This document shows, piece after piece, positions 15,422 to 24,758 of a DNA stretch of 64,000 nt. The DNA is from an uncultured Parabacteroides sp. (lineage in GTDB: Bacteria > Bacteroidota > Bacteroidia > Bacteroidales > Tannerellaceae), in NCBI RefSeq assembly GCF_905196875.1, contig NZ_CAJJWO010000005.1, positions 86,185-150,184 on the forward strand, read 5' to 3'. The notes under the pieces are model-generated. The model saw only the letters and a program-made list of their open reading frames with translations. It was not told the DNA's origin and ran no database searches. A program made the position numbers and the translations under genes. Numbering within the stretch: position 1 is the stretch's first letter; the number at the start of each line of letters is the position of its first letter.

Positions 15422-16348
15422 ATGATCAACAGAATTTTAATCCGCATTAAAGTTTTACAGATAGTATACTCATTCTATCAAAATGGAAACAGTGACCTCA
15501 AAGTTGCGGAAAATGAATTGCTTTTCAGCTTACGGAAATCGTATGATTTGTATCATTATTTCCTCCTCCTAATTATTGAAGTCACCAATTTACAGAAGCG
15601 GACACTTGACGCTAAAAAAAGCAAGTACATGCCGACTCATGCGGAGTTGAATCCCAACACTCGTCTGATAGATAATCGCTTCGCGGCTCAGGTTGCCGAA
15701 AACACAGCGCTTCAGAAGTATGTGGCAGAGCAAGGTATATCTTGGGCAAACGATGAAGAGTTCATTAAAAATGTACTCGACATCATTCTGACTTCTGATT
15801 TATACAGTGAATATATTGACAACGAGAATGATTCTTATGAAACAGATAAGGAATTCTGGCGTTGCGTATTCAAAAAACTGATTTGTGGAAACGAAGTTAT
15901 CGAAGATTTCCTGGAAGATAAAAGTATCTACTGGAATGATGATATCGAAATCGTTGAGACGTTCACTTTAAAAACAATCAAAAAATTTGAGGAAAAGAAC
16001 GGAAGCAAGCAGGAATTATTACCAATGTTCAAAGACCTGGAAGATCATTCTTTTGCTATCAAACTATTCCGTCAGACATTATTGAAAGGTGACGAATATC
16101 GCGAACGCATCAACAAACATATGAAAAACTGGGAAACAGAGCGTATTGCCAATATGGATCTGATCATCATGCAGGTTGCTCTGGCTGAAATTATGACTTT
16201 TCCATCAATTCCTATTAATGTAACACTAAACGAATACATCGATACTGCAAAATACTATAGCACACCTAAAAGTGGTAACTTCATCAACGGAATTTTAGAT
16301 TCTATCGTATCGGAGTTAAAAAAAGAAAAGGTATTGCTCAAAGATTAA
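15422..16348 (+). CDS. nusB: Transcription antitermination factor NusB
   Basis: 308 residues, about twice the length of enterobacterial NusB, as usual in Bacteroidota, which carry a long insertion before the core. MINRILIRIKVLQIVYSFYQ and the C-terminal RIANMDLIIMQVALAEIM and SIPINVTLNEYIDTAKYYS segments are diagnostic (landmarks DLIIMQVALAEI and NVTLNEYID). NusB with NusE forms the antitermination complex on rRNA operons. It heads an apparent nusB-yajC-YbbR-coaE operon. Confidence 0.93.
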   Translation: MINRILIRIKVLQIVYSFYQNGNSDLKVAENELLFSLRKSYDLYHYFLLLIIEVTNLQKRTLDAKKSKYMPTHAELNPNTRLIDNRFAAQVAENTALQKYVAEQGISWANDEEFIKNVLDIILTSDLYSEYIDNENDSYETDKEFWRCVFKKLICGNEVIEDFLEDKSIYWNDDIEIVETFTLKTIKKFEEKNGSKQELLPMFKDLEDHSFAIKLFRQTLLKGDEYRERINKHMKNWETERIANMDLIIMQVALAEIMTFPSIPINVTLNEYIDTAKYYSTPKSGNFINGILDSIVSELKKEKVLLKD

Positions 16349-16408
16349 TTATTATACTTACATTTGTACCTAGTCAAATAGGTATAAACTTATAAACGAA
16401 TATAGTAT

Positions 16409-16720
16409 ATGAACTTAGTTAGTATTTTCCTACAGGCTGCCGGAGGCCAGTCACAGTGGTCAGGTATCCTTATGATGGTTGTTATTGTTGCAATCTTCTA
16501 TTTTTTCATGATCCGTCCGCAACAAAAAAAGCAAAAAGAGATCCAGAAATCACGTGAAGCTTTAAAAACAGGTGATAAAGTAATCACAGCGGGAGGTATC
16601 TATGGTAAGATCAAAGAAATCGGTGACACCTATATGCTAATCGAAATTTCAGATGGTGTTCGTATACGTGTAGATAAAACTTCTATCTTTGCTTCTTCAG
16701 AAGACGCACAGCAAAAATAA
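16409..16720 (+). CDS. yajC: Sec translocase accessory subunit YajC
   Basis: 103 residues with one membrane helix (about 18-38) followed by the conserved FMIRPQQKKQKE and the GDKVITAGGIYGKI and IRVDKTSIF segments. YajC associates with SecDF/SecYEG in the inner membrane. It lies 60 nt after nusB and 12 nt before the YbbR gene. Confidence 0.95.
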   Translation: MNLVSIFLQAAGGQSQWSGILMMVVIVAIFYFFMIRPQQKKQKEIQKSREALKTGDKVITAGGIYGKIKEIGDTYMLIEISDGVRIRVDKTSIFASSEDAQQK

Positions 16721-16732
16721 GAAACAATAAAT

Positions 16733-17746
16733 ATGTCGCAGCTTGATAGAATAAATAACTCATTCAAGTCTGCCCGGATGAAGATTAATGCTTTTCTGCG
16801 TCGTCAAAGATGGAAAGAAGCATTAATCTTTTTCTCTTTCGTACTACTGGCTTTTGGCTTTTGGTTACTACAAAGCCTGCAACAGGAATATGAAATAGAA
16901 ATCAGTATTCCGGTCAGATACAAAAATATTCCTCCGGATGTTTCCTTCACTGAAACACCTCCACAAGAGGTTGTTGCAAGAGTAAAAGATAAAGGAAGTG
17001 TTTTGCTTAACTATTCCTTCGGTCGTTCATTTGCCCCGATCGAAGCGAATATGAAAAACCAAACGGAGAAGAGTGGTTCTTTATCTATCGCTAAAAAGAC
17101 AATACAAAGCGATATCCAAAAGCAACTGTTAGCGACAACTTCCTTAACAGGGTTCGAACCGCAACATATCGATGCATCTTATAGTAAACGTATAAAAAAA
17201 GAGATACCTGTTATCTTCGATGGAGCAATACAAACTAATCCAGGGTTTCACATATCAGGGAATATTACAATTACCCCAGCAAATATCAGCGTATATGCCA
17301 GTGATGTAGTATTGGACACATTGAATCAGGCAAAAACTGTATTTACAGAGATAAAAAAAGGAAATAAAACGATCACTAAGACTATACAGTTACAAAAAGT
17401 AGATGAAGCGACTTATGATCCGACAAGTGTTACTGTAACGATCCCAATCGAAGAATTCACGGAAAAAACACTGGAGATACCTGTACTCTGTACTGATTTA
17501 CCTCCACATTACACCTTGCGTACTTTCCCAGCTATTGCAAAAGTAACATGCAGTATCCCGCTATCCCGTTTCAAGGATTTATCGGAGAATGCATTTGAGA
17601 TCAAATTTTCATTTAAAGATCTGGAACAAAACGCATTGGGAACACTTCCCATTCACCTGACAAAAAAACCGGATTGGGTAAATTCCGCGACACTTGTTCC
17701 TGATAAAATAGAATTCATTCTGGAGCAAAACAATCTTCATGATTAA
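16733..17746 (+). CDS. YbbR-like domain membrane protein
   Basis: 337 residues. One N-terminal membrane segment (about 27-48, ALIFFSFVLLAFGFWLLQSL) is followed by an extracytoplasmic region with two or three YbbR-type beta modules. In Firmicutes CdaR, YbbR repeats regulate the diadenylate cyclase; in Bacteroidota the role is unclear and no cyclase gene is adjacent. Its last 8 nt overlap coaE, indicating translational coupling. Confidence 0.8.
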   Translation: MSQLDRINNSFKSARMKINAFLRRQRWKEALIFFSFVLLAFGFWLLQSLQQEYEIEISIPVRYKNIPPDVSFTETPPQEVVARVKDKGSVLLNYSFGRSFAPIEANMKNQTEKSGSLSIAKKTIQSDIQKQLLATTSLTGFEPQHIDASYSKRIKKEIPVIFDGAIQTNPGFHISGNITITPANISVYASDVVLDTLNQAKTVFTEIKKGNKTITKTIQLQKVDEATYDPTSVTVTIPIEEFTEKTLEIPVLCTDLPPHYTLRTFPAIAKVTCSIPLSRFKDLSENAFEIKFSFKDLEQNALGTLPIHLTKKPDWVNSATLVPDKIEFILEQNNLHD

Positions 17747-18329
17747 AATTGGAATAACCGGAGGAATTGGAAGCGGCAAATCGGTTGTAGCATCCTTATT
17801 CAACTTATACGGAATACCTGTCTACGTGGCAGATACTGAAAGTAAGAAACTTACAGCCACATCCCCTATCATCAAAAAACAGTTGATAGACCTGTTCGGT
17901 GAGGATCTTTATACAGAACAAGGATTGAATAAAAAGCTATTAGCTTCACATATATTCGGAAATCCTGAACGTCTCAAGCAAGTTAATGCCATAATACATC
18001 CGGAAGTAAACCGTCATTTTACGGAATGGGCAAAAAGCCAGTCGTCTGAACTCTGTGCAATAGAATCTGCAATTCTTTTTGAATCCGGCTTTAATAAAAT
18101 GGTAGATAAAAGTATAATGGTATATGCGCCACAGGGACTTCGTATCGAACGAGCTTTACAACGCGACAACACCTCCCGAGAAGATATCGTAAACCGTATC
18201 AATAGCCAATTACCCGATGAAACAAAAAAGGAATGGTCTGATTATGTCATCCATAATGACAACCGACAAGCATTATTGCCTCAGATCGAGAAATTTCTGA
18301 GCTCTCTCCGAACTTCTGCAACCCAATAA
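17739..18329 (+). CDS. coaE: Dephospho-CoA kinase
   Basis: 196 residues, with Walker A GITGGIGSGKS near the N-terminus, VADTESKKL, and IHPEVNRHFTEW. It catalyses the last step of coenzyme A synthesis, ATP-dependent phosphorylation of dephospho-CoA. It is the last gene of the nusB operon and overlaps the YbbR gene by 8 nt. Confidence 0.95.
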   Translation: MIKIGITGGIGSGKSVVASLFNLYGIPVYVADTESKKLTATSPIIKKQLIDLFGEDLYTEQGLNKKLLASHIFGNPERLKQVNAIIHPEVNRHFTEWAKSQSSELCAIESAILFESGFNKMVDKSIMVYAPQGLRIERALQRDNTSREDIVNRINSQLPDETKKEWSDYVIHNDNRQALLPQIEKFLSSLRTSATQ

Positions 18330-18397
18330 GTGATTTAATTCACATTCTCTTTCATATTTTTCTTTCCGATTGTAACGGTTAAATCGTATAGTTATGC

Positions 18398-18405
18398 TAC
18401 ATTTG
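18398..18405 (+). promoter_or_regulatory. Probable -7 element upstream of the DUF5606 gene
   Basis: TACATTTG followed by CAGC, 38 nt before the ATG at 18444. A TTG at 18370-18372 is 25 bp away, longer than the usual spacer. Confidence 0.6.
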
Positions 18406-18443
18406 CAGCTTTAAAGTTTAACACTATTAGAAAACGAAGTATT

Positions 18444-18893
18444 ATGTTGAAGACTATTTTGTCTATTTCGGGAAAACCGGGATTATTTAAATTGGTTTCC
18501 CACGGAAAGAACATGCTGATTGTCGAATCGCTGACAGATAAGAAAAGAGTACCTGCGTATGCAAAAGATAAAGTAATCTCGTTAGGTGATATTGCTATTT
18601 ATACAACCGAGACGGAAGTTCCTTTACACGAAGTACTCACCAGCGTAAAAAATAAAGAAAACGGAGCAAAAGTAACAGTTCCTTCCGATACCAAAGAACT
18701 GCGTAACTATTTTGCTGAAGTATTGCCTGATTTCGACCGCGAAAGAGTATATCCAAGCGATATTAAGAAATTGCTGACATGGTATAATATACTGATCGGA
18801 GCCGAGATTACCGACTTCACTCCAGAAGAAGAACCTACAGCAGAAGACGTGAAAGTGGAAGAAGAAACAAGCGCTGAAGAAAAAGCCGAATAA
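18444..18893 (+). CDS. DUF5606 family protein
   Basis: 149 residues. MLKTILSISGKPGLFKLVS, then IVESLTDKKRVPAYAKDKVISLGDIAIYT, is the signature of DUF5606, a small cytosolic protein conserved across Bacteroidota (landmarks ISGKPGLFKL and KRVPAY). It has an Sm-like beta-rich N-terminal half, a helical part (KKLLTWYNILI) and an acidic tail (EEEPTAEDVKVEEETSAEEK). The function is unknown. It is a single-gene unit with its own -7 box and terminator. Confidence 0.85.
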   Translation: MLKTILSISGKPGLFKLVSHGKNMLIVESLTDKKRVPAYAKDKVISLGDIAIYTTETEVPLHEVLTSVKNKENGAKVTVPSDTKELRNYFAEVLPDFDRERVYPSDIKKLLTWYNILIGAEITDFTPEEEPTAEDVKVEEETSAEEKAE

Positions 18894-18907
18894 AAATAAA
18901 TCAGCAT

Positions 18908-18945
18908 AAAAAAAGCGATGCTTAATTAAATGCATCGCTTTTTTT
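18908..18945. terminator. Bidirectional terminator between the DUF5606 gene and lon
   Basis: AAAAAAAGCGATGC (18908-18921) pairs with GCATCGCTTTTTTT (18932-18945). T-runs on both strands serve the convergent genes. Confidence 0.9.
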
Positions 18946-18961
18946 ATATCATAATGTATTA

Positions 18962-21424
18962 TCAAAACAACGGATTATCCACCTTTTCTTTCAACAAGGC
19001 AAGATCTATTACCTGACGAATATCCTCCACATAGTGAAAAGTCAGACCTTTCACATATTCCGCTTTGATCTCATTGATATCTTTCTGATTCTCTTTACAT
19101 AAGATCAATTCTTTGATACCAGCCCGTTTAGCAGCCAGAATCTTTTCTTTGATACCACCTACCGGAAGAACTTTGCCACGAAGCGTTATTTCCCCTGTCA
19201 TTGCCAGGTTCTTTTTCACTTTACGCTGGGTAAATGCAGACACAAGAGAAGTCACCATCGTCACACCTGCACTAGGTCCGTCCTTCGGTATAGCCCCTTC
19301 AGGTACATGAATATGTACATTCCAATTTTCAAATAATTCTTCGTTAATATCAAATAAAGAGGCATGAGCATGAATAAATTCAAGTGCCAACATGGCAGAT
19401 TCTTTCATTACCTCTCCCAAATTACCTGTCAAAGTTAACTTAGAACCTTTACCACGGCTCAGGCTCGATTCCACAAACAGAATCTCCCCTCCTACTGCAG
19501 TCCAGGCTAATCCTGTAACAACACCGGCATATTCGTTACCTTGATATTTATCCCGGCTATATTCGATTTGTCCCAGATATTCATGGAGATCTTCCGGTTT
19601 GATCTGTGACGGGATCGCCTCGTCGGAAGCCACTTTACGAGCTAGCTTACGCATGATCTTAGCTATTTTCTTATCCAGTTCACGCACACCACTCTCGCGG
19701 GTATACGATTCGATAATGACCTGTAAAGTCTTTTTAGGCAACTTCACCTTTCCTTTACTCAGACCATGAGCTTCCAGCTGCTTAGGCACCAGGTGACGGG
19801 CAGCAATTTCCACTTTCTCCTCCAGAATATAACCGCTTACTTCGATCAATTCCATACGATCCAGCAAGGGCTGGGAAATCGTATTCAGGTTATTGGCAGT
19901 AGCGATAAACATAACCTTACTCAGATCATAGTCAATATCCAGATAGTTGTCGTGAAAAGCTGAATTCTGTTCCGGGTCGAGCACCTCTAGCAATGCAGAT
20001 GCTGGATCGCCTTTAAAGTCATTCGTCACCTTATCTATTTCATCCAGGATAAACACAGGATTCGAACTTCCCGCCTTCTGAATATTCTGGATAATACGCC
20101 CGCCCATCGCACCGATATAAGTACGGCGATGACCACGTATTTCAGCTTCATCATGCAAGCCGCCCAACGAAATACGCACATATTTACGATGTAAAGCTTC
20201 TGCAACAGATTTACCTAAAGAAGTTTTACCAACTCCCGGAGGTCCGTATAAACAGATAATAGGCGATTTCATATCCCCTTTCAACTTCAAGACAGCCAAA
20301 TGTTCTATAATACGCTCTTTCACCTTTTCCAAACCGTAATGATCGCGATCAAGAACTTTCTGGGCATGAGCCAGATTAAAGTTATCCTTGCTGTATTCAT
20401 TCCACGGCAGGTTGATTATTGTCTGTACATATTGTGTCTGTATAGAAAAATCAGGAGACTGCGGATGCAGGCGTTCCAGCTTACGAACTTCCTTTTCAAA
20501 TATTTCAGCTACAGCTGCCGGCCATTTTTTACGGGCAGCCTTTTCACGCAATTCTTTTATTTCGAGATCGTTTATATTTCCACCCAGTTCTTCCTGGATC
20601 GTCTTGATCTGTTGCTGGAGGAAATATTCCTTCTGCTGCTGATTGATATCTTCATGCGTCTTCATCTGGATAGATGCTTTAAGTTCTACCAGCTGATATT
20701 CACGATTCAGGATAAACAACAAACGATATGCACGATCTTTCAAGTCACCGATCAACAGGAGTTCCTGTTTCTCAGCCGATCCACTGGGAATATTACTACA
20801 TGAAAAATTAATCAGGTAAAGAACATTCTTATTATTCTTTATGGAAAATATCAGATCACGTGGCGGCTCATTCAAAGCCCCCAGCATTTTTATGGTAAGA
20901 TCTTTAATTGTGGAGATCAGAGCTTCGAACTCACGATCTGACTTTTTCGGCATTTTATCCTCCAACAAAGATATTTTACCTTTCAGATAAGGTTCTGTCT
21001 CTTTTAAAGATTCCAAGGCGAAACGTTTTTTCCCCTGCAGGATCACGGTTGTCGTACCATCCGGCATTTCCAGAACGCGCACGATATCAGCAATCACACC
21101 AGTAGTATACAGATCCTCAAAACCAGGATCTTCCGTATTCATCTCTTTCTGACATACCACACCGATCAGCGCTTTCTTATGAACAGCCTCTTTTATCAGA
21201 CGCATAGATTTCGGACGACCAACAATAACCGGCATAGCCACTCCGGGAAAAAGAACCATATTCCTCAACGGAAGAATAGGTATTTCATTGCCGACTTTTT
21301 CTATACCCTCTGTAAAATCCTCATCCACATCACATTCTGTCAGGATAGGCATTACAATACCAATATTATCATCTAAATCGTCGTACGACTCTTCAGTAAA
21401 CCTCTTCATTCTTTCTTTCATCAT
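18962..21424 (-). CDS. lon: ATP-dependent Lon protease
   Basis: 820 residues with the standard Lon layout: N-terminal substrate-binding domain with coiled coil, AAA+ module (Walker A YGPPGVGKTSLGKS, Walker B PVFILDEIDK), and a C-terminal protease domain with the Ser of GPSAGVTM and the Lys of GGIKEKILAAKRAG as catalytic dyad. Lon degrades damaged and regulatory proteins in the cytoplasm. It diverges from trmN6; no other gene is in its unit. Confidence 0.97.
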   Translation of the reverse strand: MMKERMKRFTEESYDDLDDNIGIVMPILTECDVDEDFTEGIEKVGNEIPILPLRNMVLFPGVAMPVIVGRPKSMRLIKEAVHKKALIGVVCQKEMNTEDPGFEDLYTTGVIADIVRVLEMPDGTTTVILQGKKRFALESLKETEPYLKGKISLLEDKMPKKSDREFEALISTIKDLTIKMLGALNEPPRDLIFSIKNNKNVLYLINFSCSNIPSGSAEKQELLLIGDLKDRAYRLLFILNREYQLVELKASIQMKTHEDINQQQKEYFLQQQIKTIQEELGGNINDLEIKELREKAARKKWPAAVAEIFEKEVRKLERLHPQSPDFSIQTQYVQTIINLPWNEYSKDNFNLAHAQKVLDRDHYGLEKVKERIIEHLAVLKLKGDMKSPIICLYGPPGVGKTSLGKSVAEALHRKYVRISLGGLHDEAEIRGHRRTYIGAMGGRIIQNIQKAGSSNPVFILDEIDKVTNDFKGDPASALLEVLDPEQNSAFHDNYLDIDYDLSKVMFIATANNLNTISQPLLDRMELIEVSGYILEEKVEIAARHLVPKQLEAHGLSKGKVKLPKKTLQVIIESYTRESGVRELDKKIAKIMRKLARKVASDEAIPSQIKPEDLHEYLGQIEYSRDKYQGNEYAGVVTGLAWTAVGGEILFVESSLSRGKGSKLTLTGNLGEVMKESAMLALEFIHAHASLFDINEELFENWNVHIHVPEGAIPKDGPSAGVTMVTSLVSAFTQRKVKKNLAMTGEITLRGKVLPVGGIKEKILAAKRAGIKELILCKENQKDINEIKAEYVKGLTFHYVEDIRQVIDLALLKEKVDNPLF

Positions 21425-21468
21425 ATTTACTTCCCTATCAATTGTATGTATTAATACAATAAACGTGC

Positions 21469-21476
21469 CAAAGTTA
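21469..21476 (-). promoter_or_regulatory. Probable -7 element of lon
   Basis: On the minus strand TAACTTTG (21469-21476) followed by GCACG, 44 nt upstream of the lon ATG. No -33 TTG at the expected distance. The divergent trmN6 -7 box is only about 30 bp away. Confidence 0.5.
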
Positions 21477-21499
21477 CAGCTTTTTCAGTCAATTCTAAC

Positions 21500-21507
21500 T
21501 ACTTTTG
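21500..21507 (+). promoter_or_regulatory. Probable -7 element of trmN6
   Basis: TACTTTTG followed by CACTT, 22 nt upstream of the ATG at 21530; a half-match to the Bacteroidota consensus. Confidence 0.5.
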
Positions 21508-21529
21508 CACTTCACATTATAAATATTAT

Positions 21530-22246
21530 ATGGCAAATCCTTATTTCCGATTCAAAAAATTTACAATTTATCATGATAAATGCGCAATGAAGGTCGGAAC
21601 CGATGCCGTATTGCTGGGAGCCTGGGCTGAAACCACCCAATGCAAAAGCATACTGGATATAGGAACCGGAACCGGAATTATCGCTTTAATGCTGGCCCAA
21701 CGGAGTTCGGCACAAATCGATGCGATCGATATCGATAAAGATGCATACATACAAGCGACGGAAAATATAATAGCCTCTCCTTTTGCCGAAAGAATAAAAG
21801 TGATGCATTCTTCATGTACTGATTTTATAATGTCAAATCCAGAGATGAGATATGATTTGATCGTATCCAACCCTCCTTACTTTATAAATTCACTAAAATG
21901 TCCGGATAATAAACGTACGGTTGCCCGGCATACCGATACATTACAACTTCCGGACCTGATCCGGGAAGTTCGGACCTTGTTATCTCCTACAGGACGAATC
22001 TCATTGGTATTACCCCATGAACAACTGGATGAAGTCAGGGAACTCGCATCCATAAACCATTTATATATTTACAGGCAAACAGATGTAATCCCTGTTCCCG
22101 GAGCACAACCCAAGCGATTGCTGATAGAATTGTCAGCGACAGAAGAAAACATAAAAAAACGGGATACACTGATTATTGAAGAAGCCCGCCATCAGTATAC
22201 CCCGGAATATATTGCACTCACCAAAGAGTTCTATCTGAAAATGTAA
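21530..22246 (+). CDS. trmN6: tRNA1(Val) adenine-37 N6-methyltransferase
   Basis: 238 residues. The SAM-binding motif LDIGTGTGIIALMLAQR and the N6-adenine catalytic motif SNPPYF are both present, in the YfiC/TrmN6 arrangement, together with the family start (FRFKKFTIYHDKCAMKVGTDAVLLGAW; landmarks CAMKVGTDAVLLGAW). It modifies A37 of tRNA-Val. Its 3' end overlaps the convergent lipid kinase gene by 16 nt. Confidence 0.93.
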   Translation: MANPYFRFKKFTIYHDKCAMKVGTDAVLLGAWAETTQCKSILDIGTGTGIIALMLAQRSSAQIDAIDIDKDAYIQATENIIASPFAERIKVMHSSCTDFIMSNPEMRYDLIVSNPPYFINSLKCPDNKRTVARHTDTLQLPDLIREVRTLLSPTGRISLVLPHEQLDEVRELASINHLYIYRQTDVIPVPGAQPKRLLIELSATEENIKKRDTLIIEEARHQYTPEYIALTKEFYLKM

Positions 22247-23202
22247 GGTAATCTTTTATCAAAGAAACGGGTCACCTCACCAAACAAGTTATGTACTTCC
22301 TTCGTAAAAGAAACCACTTCGGGAGTTATAACATGCAAGGATTGTGGAATGACAGAAATATCGATGCGGCTATCGGCCATCACCGGTTCACCATCCAAAT
22401 GCATAACCCCCGGATTCTGCCGGATAATTGTAACTTGCTGAGCTTTCAACGTCTTGATCTTACTGTTGCGGTCGATCTGCTTTGTGAAAAGCTGAATTGC
22501 CAAGGGCGCTATATCCAATGGTGTAAAGGGAGACAGAATGGTCAAATCCATTCTTCCGTCCTGAATATTGGCATGAGGAGCAATAAATGCGTTGTTCCCG
22601 TACTGAGATGCATTGGCACATGCCACCAGAAAAGCCTTTTCTTTGATCGTTTGGTTATCCACCAGTAATTCATAAGGCTCCGGTTTATAGCTTAGATATT
22701 CTTCTACAGTATTCTTTATATAGGTCAGAGATCCACGACGTTTTTCTTCTGCAAACTTCTGGCTTACAGCGGCATCAAAACCGACTCCGCAAGTACAGAA
22801 GAATACCTGGTTGTTGGCTTTGCAACAATCGATTGTAGAAACATGTCCTTTGATAATCAGGTCTAGTGCCCGTTTAGCATCCATCGGTATATGTAACTCG
22901 CGAGCCAGTCCGTTACCTGATCCTTTCGGAACAATCCCTAACACTGCATCAGAATGGATCATAGAACGGGCTATTTCATTCACCGTTCCATCGCCACCTA
23001 CTGCTATAATGCAATTTGCCCCCTCATCGATCGCTTTTTTCGTCAACTCACTTGCATGCCCCCGGTATTCGGTAAATGAGATATCCAGCAAACAGTTGCC
23101 TTTCTCGCACATCTGCTCTATCATTCTGGGTATCTTTCTCTTCGAACCTACTCCGGATATAGGATTTATTATAGCCTGCAACTTTATTCTTTTCCCGTCC
23201 AT
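22231..23202 (-). CDS. Diacylglycerol kinase-like lipid kinase (YegS/BmrU family)
   Basis: 323 residues. The N-terminal NPISGVGSKRKIP and the ATP-binding GGDGTVNEIARSM with VPKGSGNGLARE are typical of DAGK-catalytic-domain lipid kinases; LDGEPV occurs in the C-terminal beta domain. Substrate could be diacylglycerol, sphingosine or another lipid. The next gene is a serine palmitoyltransferase-like enzyme, read in the opposite direction, so a link to sphingolipid metabolism is possible but unproven. Confidence 0.88.
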   Translation of the reverse strand: MDGKRIKLQAIINPISGVGSKRKIPRMIEQMCEKGNCLLDISFTEYRGHASELTKKAIDEGANCIIAVGGDGTVNEIARSMIHSDAVLGIVPKGSGNGLARELHIPMDAKRALDLIIKGHVSTIDCCKANNQVFFCTCGVGFDAAVSQKFAEEKRRGSLTYIKNTVEEYLSYKPEPYELLVDNQTIKEKAFLVACANASQYGNNAFIAPHANIQDGRMDLTILSPFTPLDIAPLAIQLFTKQIDRNSKIKTLKAQQVTIIRQNPGVMHLDGEPVMADSRIDISVIPQSLHVITPEVVSFTKEVHNLFGEVTRFFDKRLPYIFR

Positions 23203-23290
23203 CCTAACTGTTTATAAAGATTGAAGGGACAAAAATAATGCTTTTGTAAAACTTTTAAAGCATTAAGGCAACTATAAGTTATTTTTTTAC

Positions 23291-23298
23291 TACTTTTG
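23291..23298 (+). promoter_or_regulatory. Probable -7 element of the serine palmitoyltransferase-like gene
   Basis: TACTTTTG followed by CGGC, about 103 nt upstream of the preferred start. A 5' untranslated leader of about 95 nt is implied. Confidence 0.5.
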
Positions 23299-23400
23299 CG
23301 GCTGGATTTGCCGAAACATAGGTGAATATGTATGCGACAAACCGGCAATTCTTTGAATAGAATTTTAATAAGCGAGAAAATCATTCTCTTCAATAATAAT

Positions 23401-24588
23401 ATGAAACTTTTACAAGAGAAACTAGCAAAGTACGATGCTCCTCAAAAAGCAATGGCTGCAGGAATTTACCCTTATTTCAGAATGATCGAAAGCGATCAGG
23501 ACACTGAGGTAATGATCAGCGGCAAAAAAGTCTTGATGTTTGGCTCTAACGCTTATTTAGGATTAACCAACCATCCTAAAGTAAAAGAAGCTGCAATTGA
23601 AGCGATCAAGAAATATGGCACAGGTTGCGCAGGTTCGCGTTTCCTGAATGGTACACTCGACATCCATATTCAATTAGAGAAACGTCTGGCTGAATTTGTC
23701 GGAAAAGAAGACGCAATTGTGTATTCTACAGGTTTCCAGGTCAACCTGGGAGTAGTATCCTGTCTGACAGGACGTGAAGATTACATCCTATGGGATGAAT
23801 TAGACCATGCCTCTATTATCGAAGGCCATCGTCTTTCCTTCTCAACCAAGTTGAAATATAAACATAACGATATGGATTCACTGGAAAAGCAACTTCAAAA
23901 GTGCGAACCGGATAAAGTGAAACTGATCGTTATCGATGGTGTATTCAGTATGGAAGGTGATGTAGCCAAGCTTCCTGAAATCGTCGCTTTAGCTAAAAAG
24001 TATAATGCCAGCATCATGGTAGACGAAGCACACGGTTTAGGAGTTCTGGGAGATCACGGACGCGGAACATGTAACCACTTCGGTGTTACCGACGACGTAG
24101 ACCTGATCATGGGCACATTCAGTAAATCACTGGCTTCTATCGGTGGATTTATCGCTTCAGATAAAGATACAATCAACTACCTCCGTCACAATTCACGTTC
24201 ATACATTTTCAGTGCCAGTAACACGCCGGCCGCTACAGCTGCAGCAGGTGCCGCACTTGATATTATGTTGAGCGAACCGGAACGTATCGAACATCTTTGG
24301 GACCTGACGCATTACGCGTTAGACGGTTTCCGGAATATGGGTTGTGAAATCGGACATACGTCAACTCCGATCATCCCGTTGTTCATTCGTAACAACGACC
24401 TGACATTCCTTATCGTTAAGGAATTATTCGAAGCCGGTATCTTCGTAAACCCGGTTGTTTCACCGGCTGTTGCCCCGGAAGATACACTAATCCGCTTCTC
24501 TTTGATGGCCACTCATACAAAAGAGCAACTGGATAAGGCACTCGAAGCGATCCACAGAGTATTTAAAAGTCACGGCTTAGTAAAATAA
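23401..24588 (+). CDS. spt: Serine palmitoyltransferase / alpha-oxoamine synthase family enzyme
   Basis: 395 residues from ATG 23401 (MKLLQEKLAKYDAPQKAM). It is a PLP-dependent class II aminotransferase fold: FGSNAYLGLTNHPKV, GTGCAGSRFLNGT, DEAHGLGVLG and the PLP-binding lysine in GTFSKSLASIGGF. In Bacteroides and Porphyromonas the close homologue is the serine palmitoyltransferase that starts sphingolipid synthesis; 2-amino-3-ketobutyrate CoA ligase and AONS are relatives. An in-frame ATG at 23332 would add 23 residues with no family resemblance, so the later start is preferred. Confidence 0.88.
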   Translation: MKLLQEKLAKYDAPQKAMAAGIYPYFRMIESDQDTEVMISGKKVLMFGSNAYLGLTNHPKVKEAAIEAIKKYGTGCAGSRFLNGTLDIHIQLEKRLAEFVGKEDAIVYSTGFQVNLGVVSCLTGREDYILWDELDHASIIEGHRLSFSTKLKYKHNDMDSLEKQLQKCEPDKVKLIVIDGVFSMEGDVAKLPEIVALAKKYNASIMVDEAHGLGVLGDHGRGTCNHFGVTDDVDLIMGTFSKSLASIGGFIASDKDTINYLRHNSRSYIFSASNTPAATAAAGAALDIMLSEPERIEHLWDLTHYALDGFRNMGCEIGHTSTPIIPLFIRNNDLTFLIVKELFEAGIFVNPVVSPAVAPEDTLIRFSLMATHTKEQLDKALEAIHRVFKSHGLVK

Positions 24589-24611
24589 ACTGTTACTATA
24601 TCTATAATTAA

Positions 24612-24651
24612 AGGCCTTCAAACGGTAGTAATACAGTTTGGGGGCTTTTTA
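24612..24651 (+). terminator. Terminator after the serine palmitoyltransferase-like gene
   Basis: GCCTTCAAAC and GTTTGGGGGC pair (two G-U wobbles) and are followed by TTTTT. Confidence 0.65.
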
Positions 24652-24709
24652 CATTTCCGCTATTCTTGTTTTTTCACTATACCTTATTCATTCTCTGAGA
24701 ATATTTGAC

Positions 24710-24717
24710 TATTTTTG
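24710..24717 (+). promoter_or_regulatory. Probable -7 element of ricT
   Basis: TATTTTTG followed by CGTAA, 42 nt upstream of the ATG at 24759. No -33 TTG was found at the usual distance. Confidence 0.5.
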
Positions 24718-24758
24718 CGTAATTGTAGACACTATAAATACATATATATTACCAGACA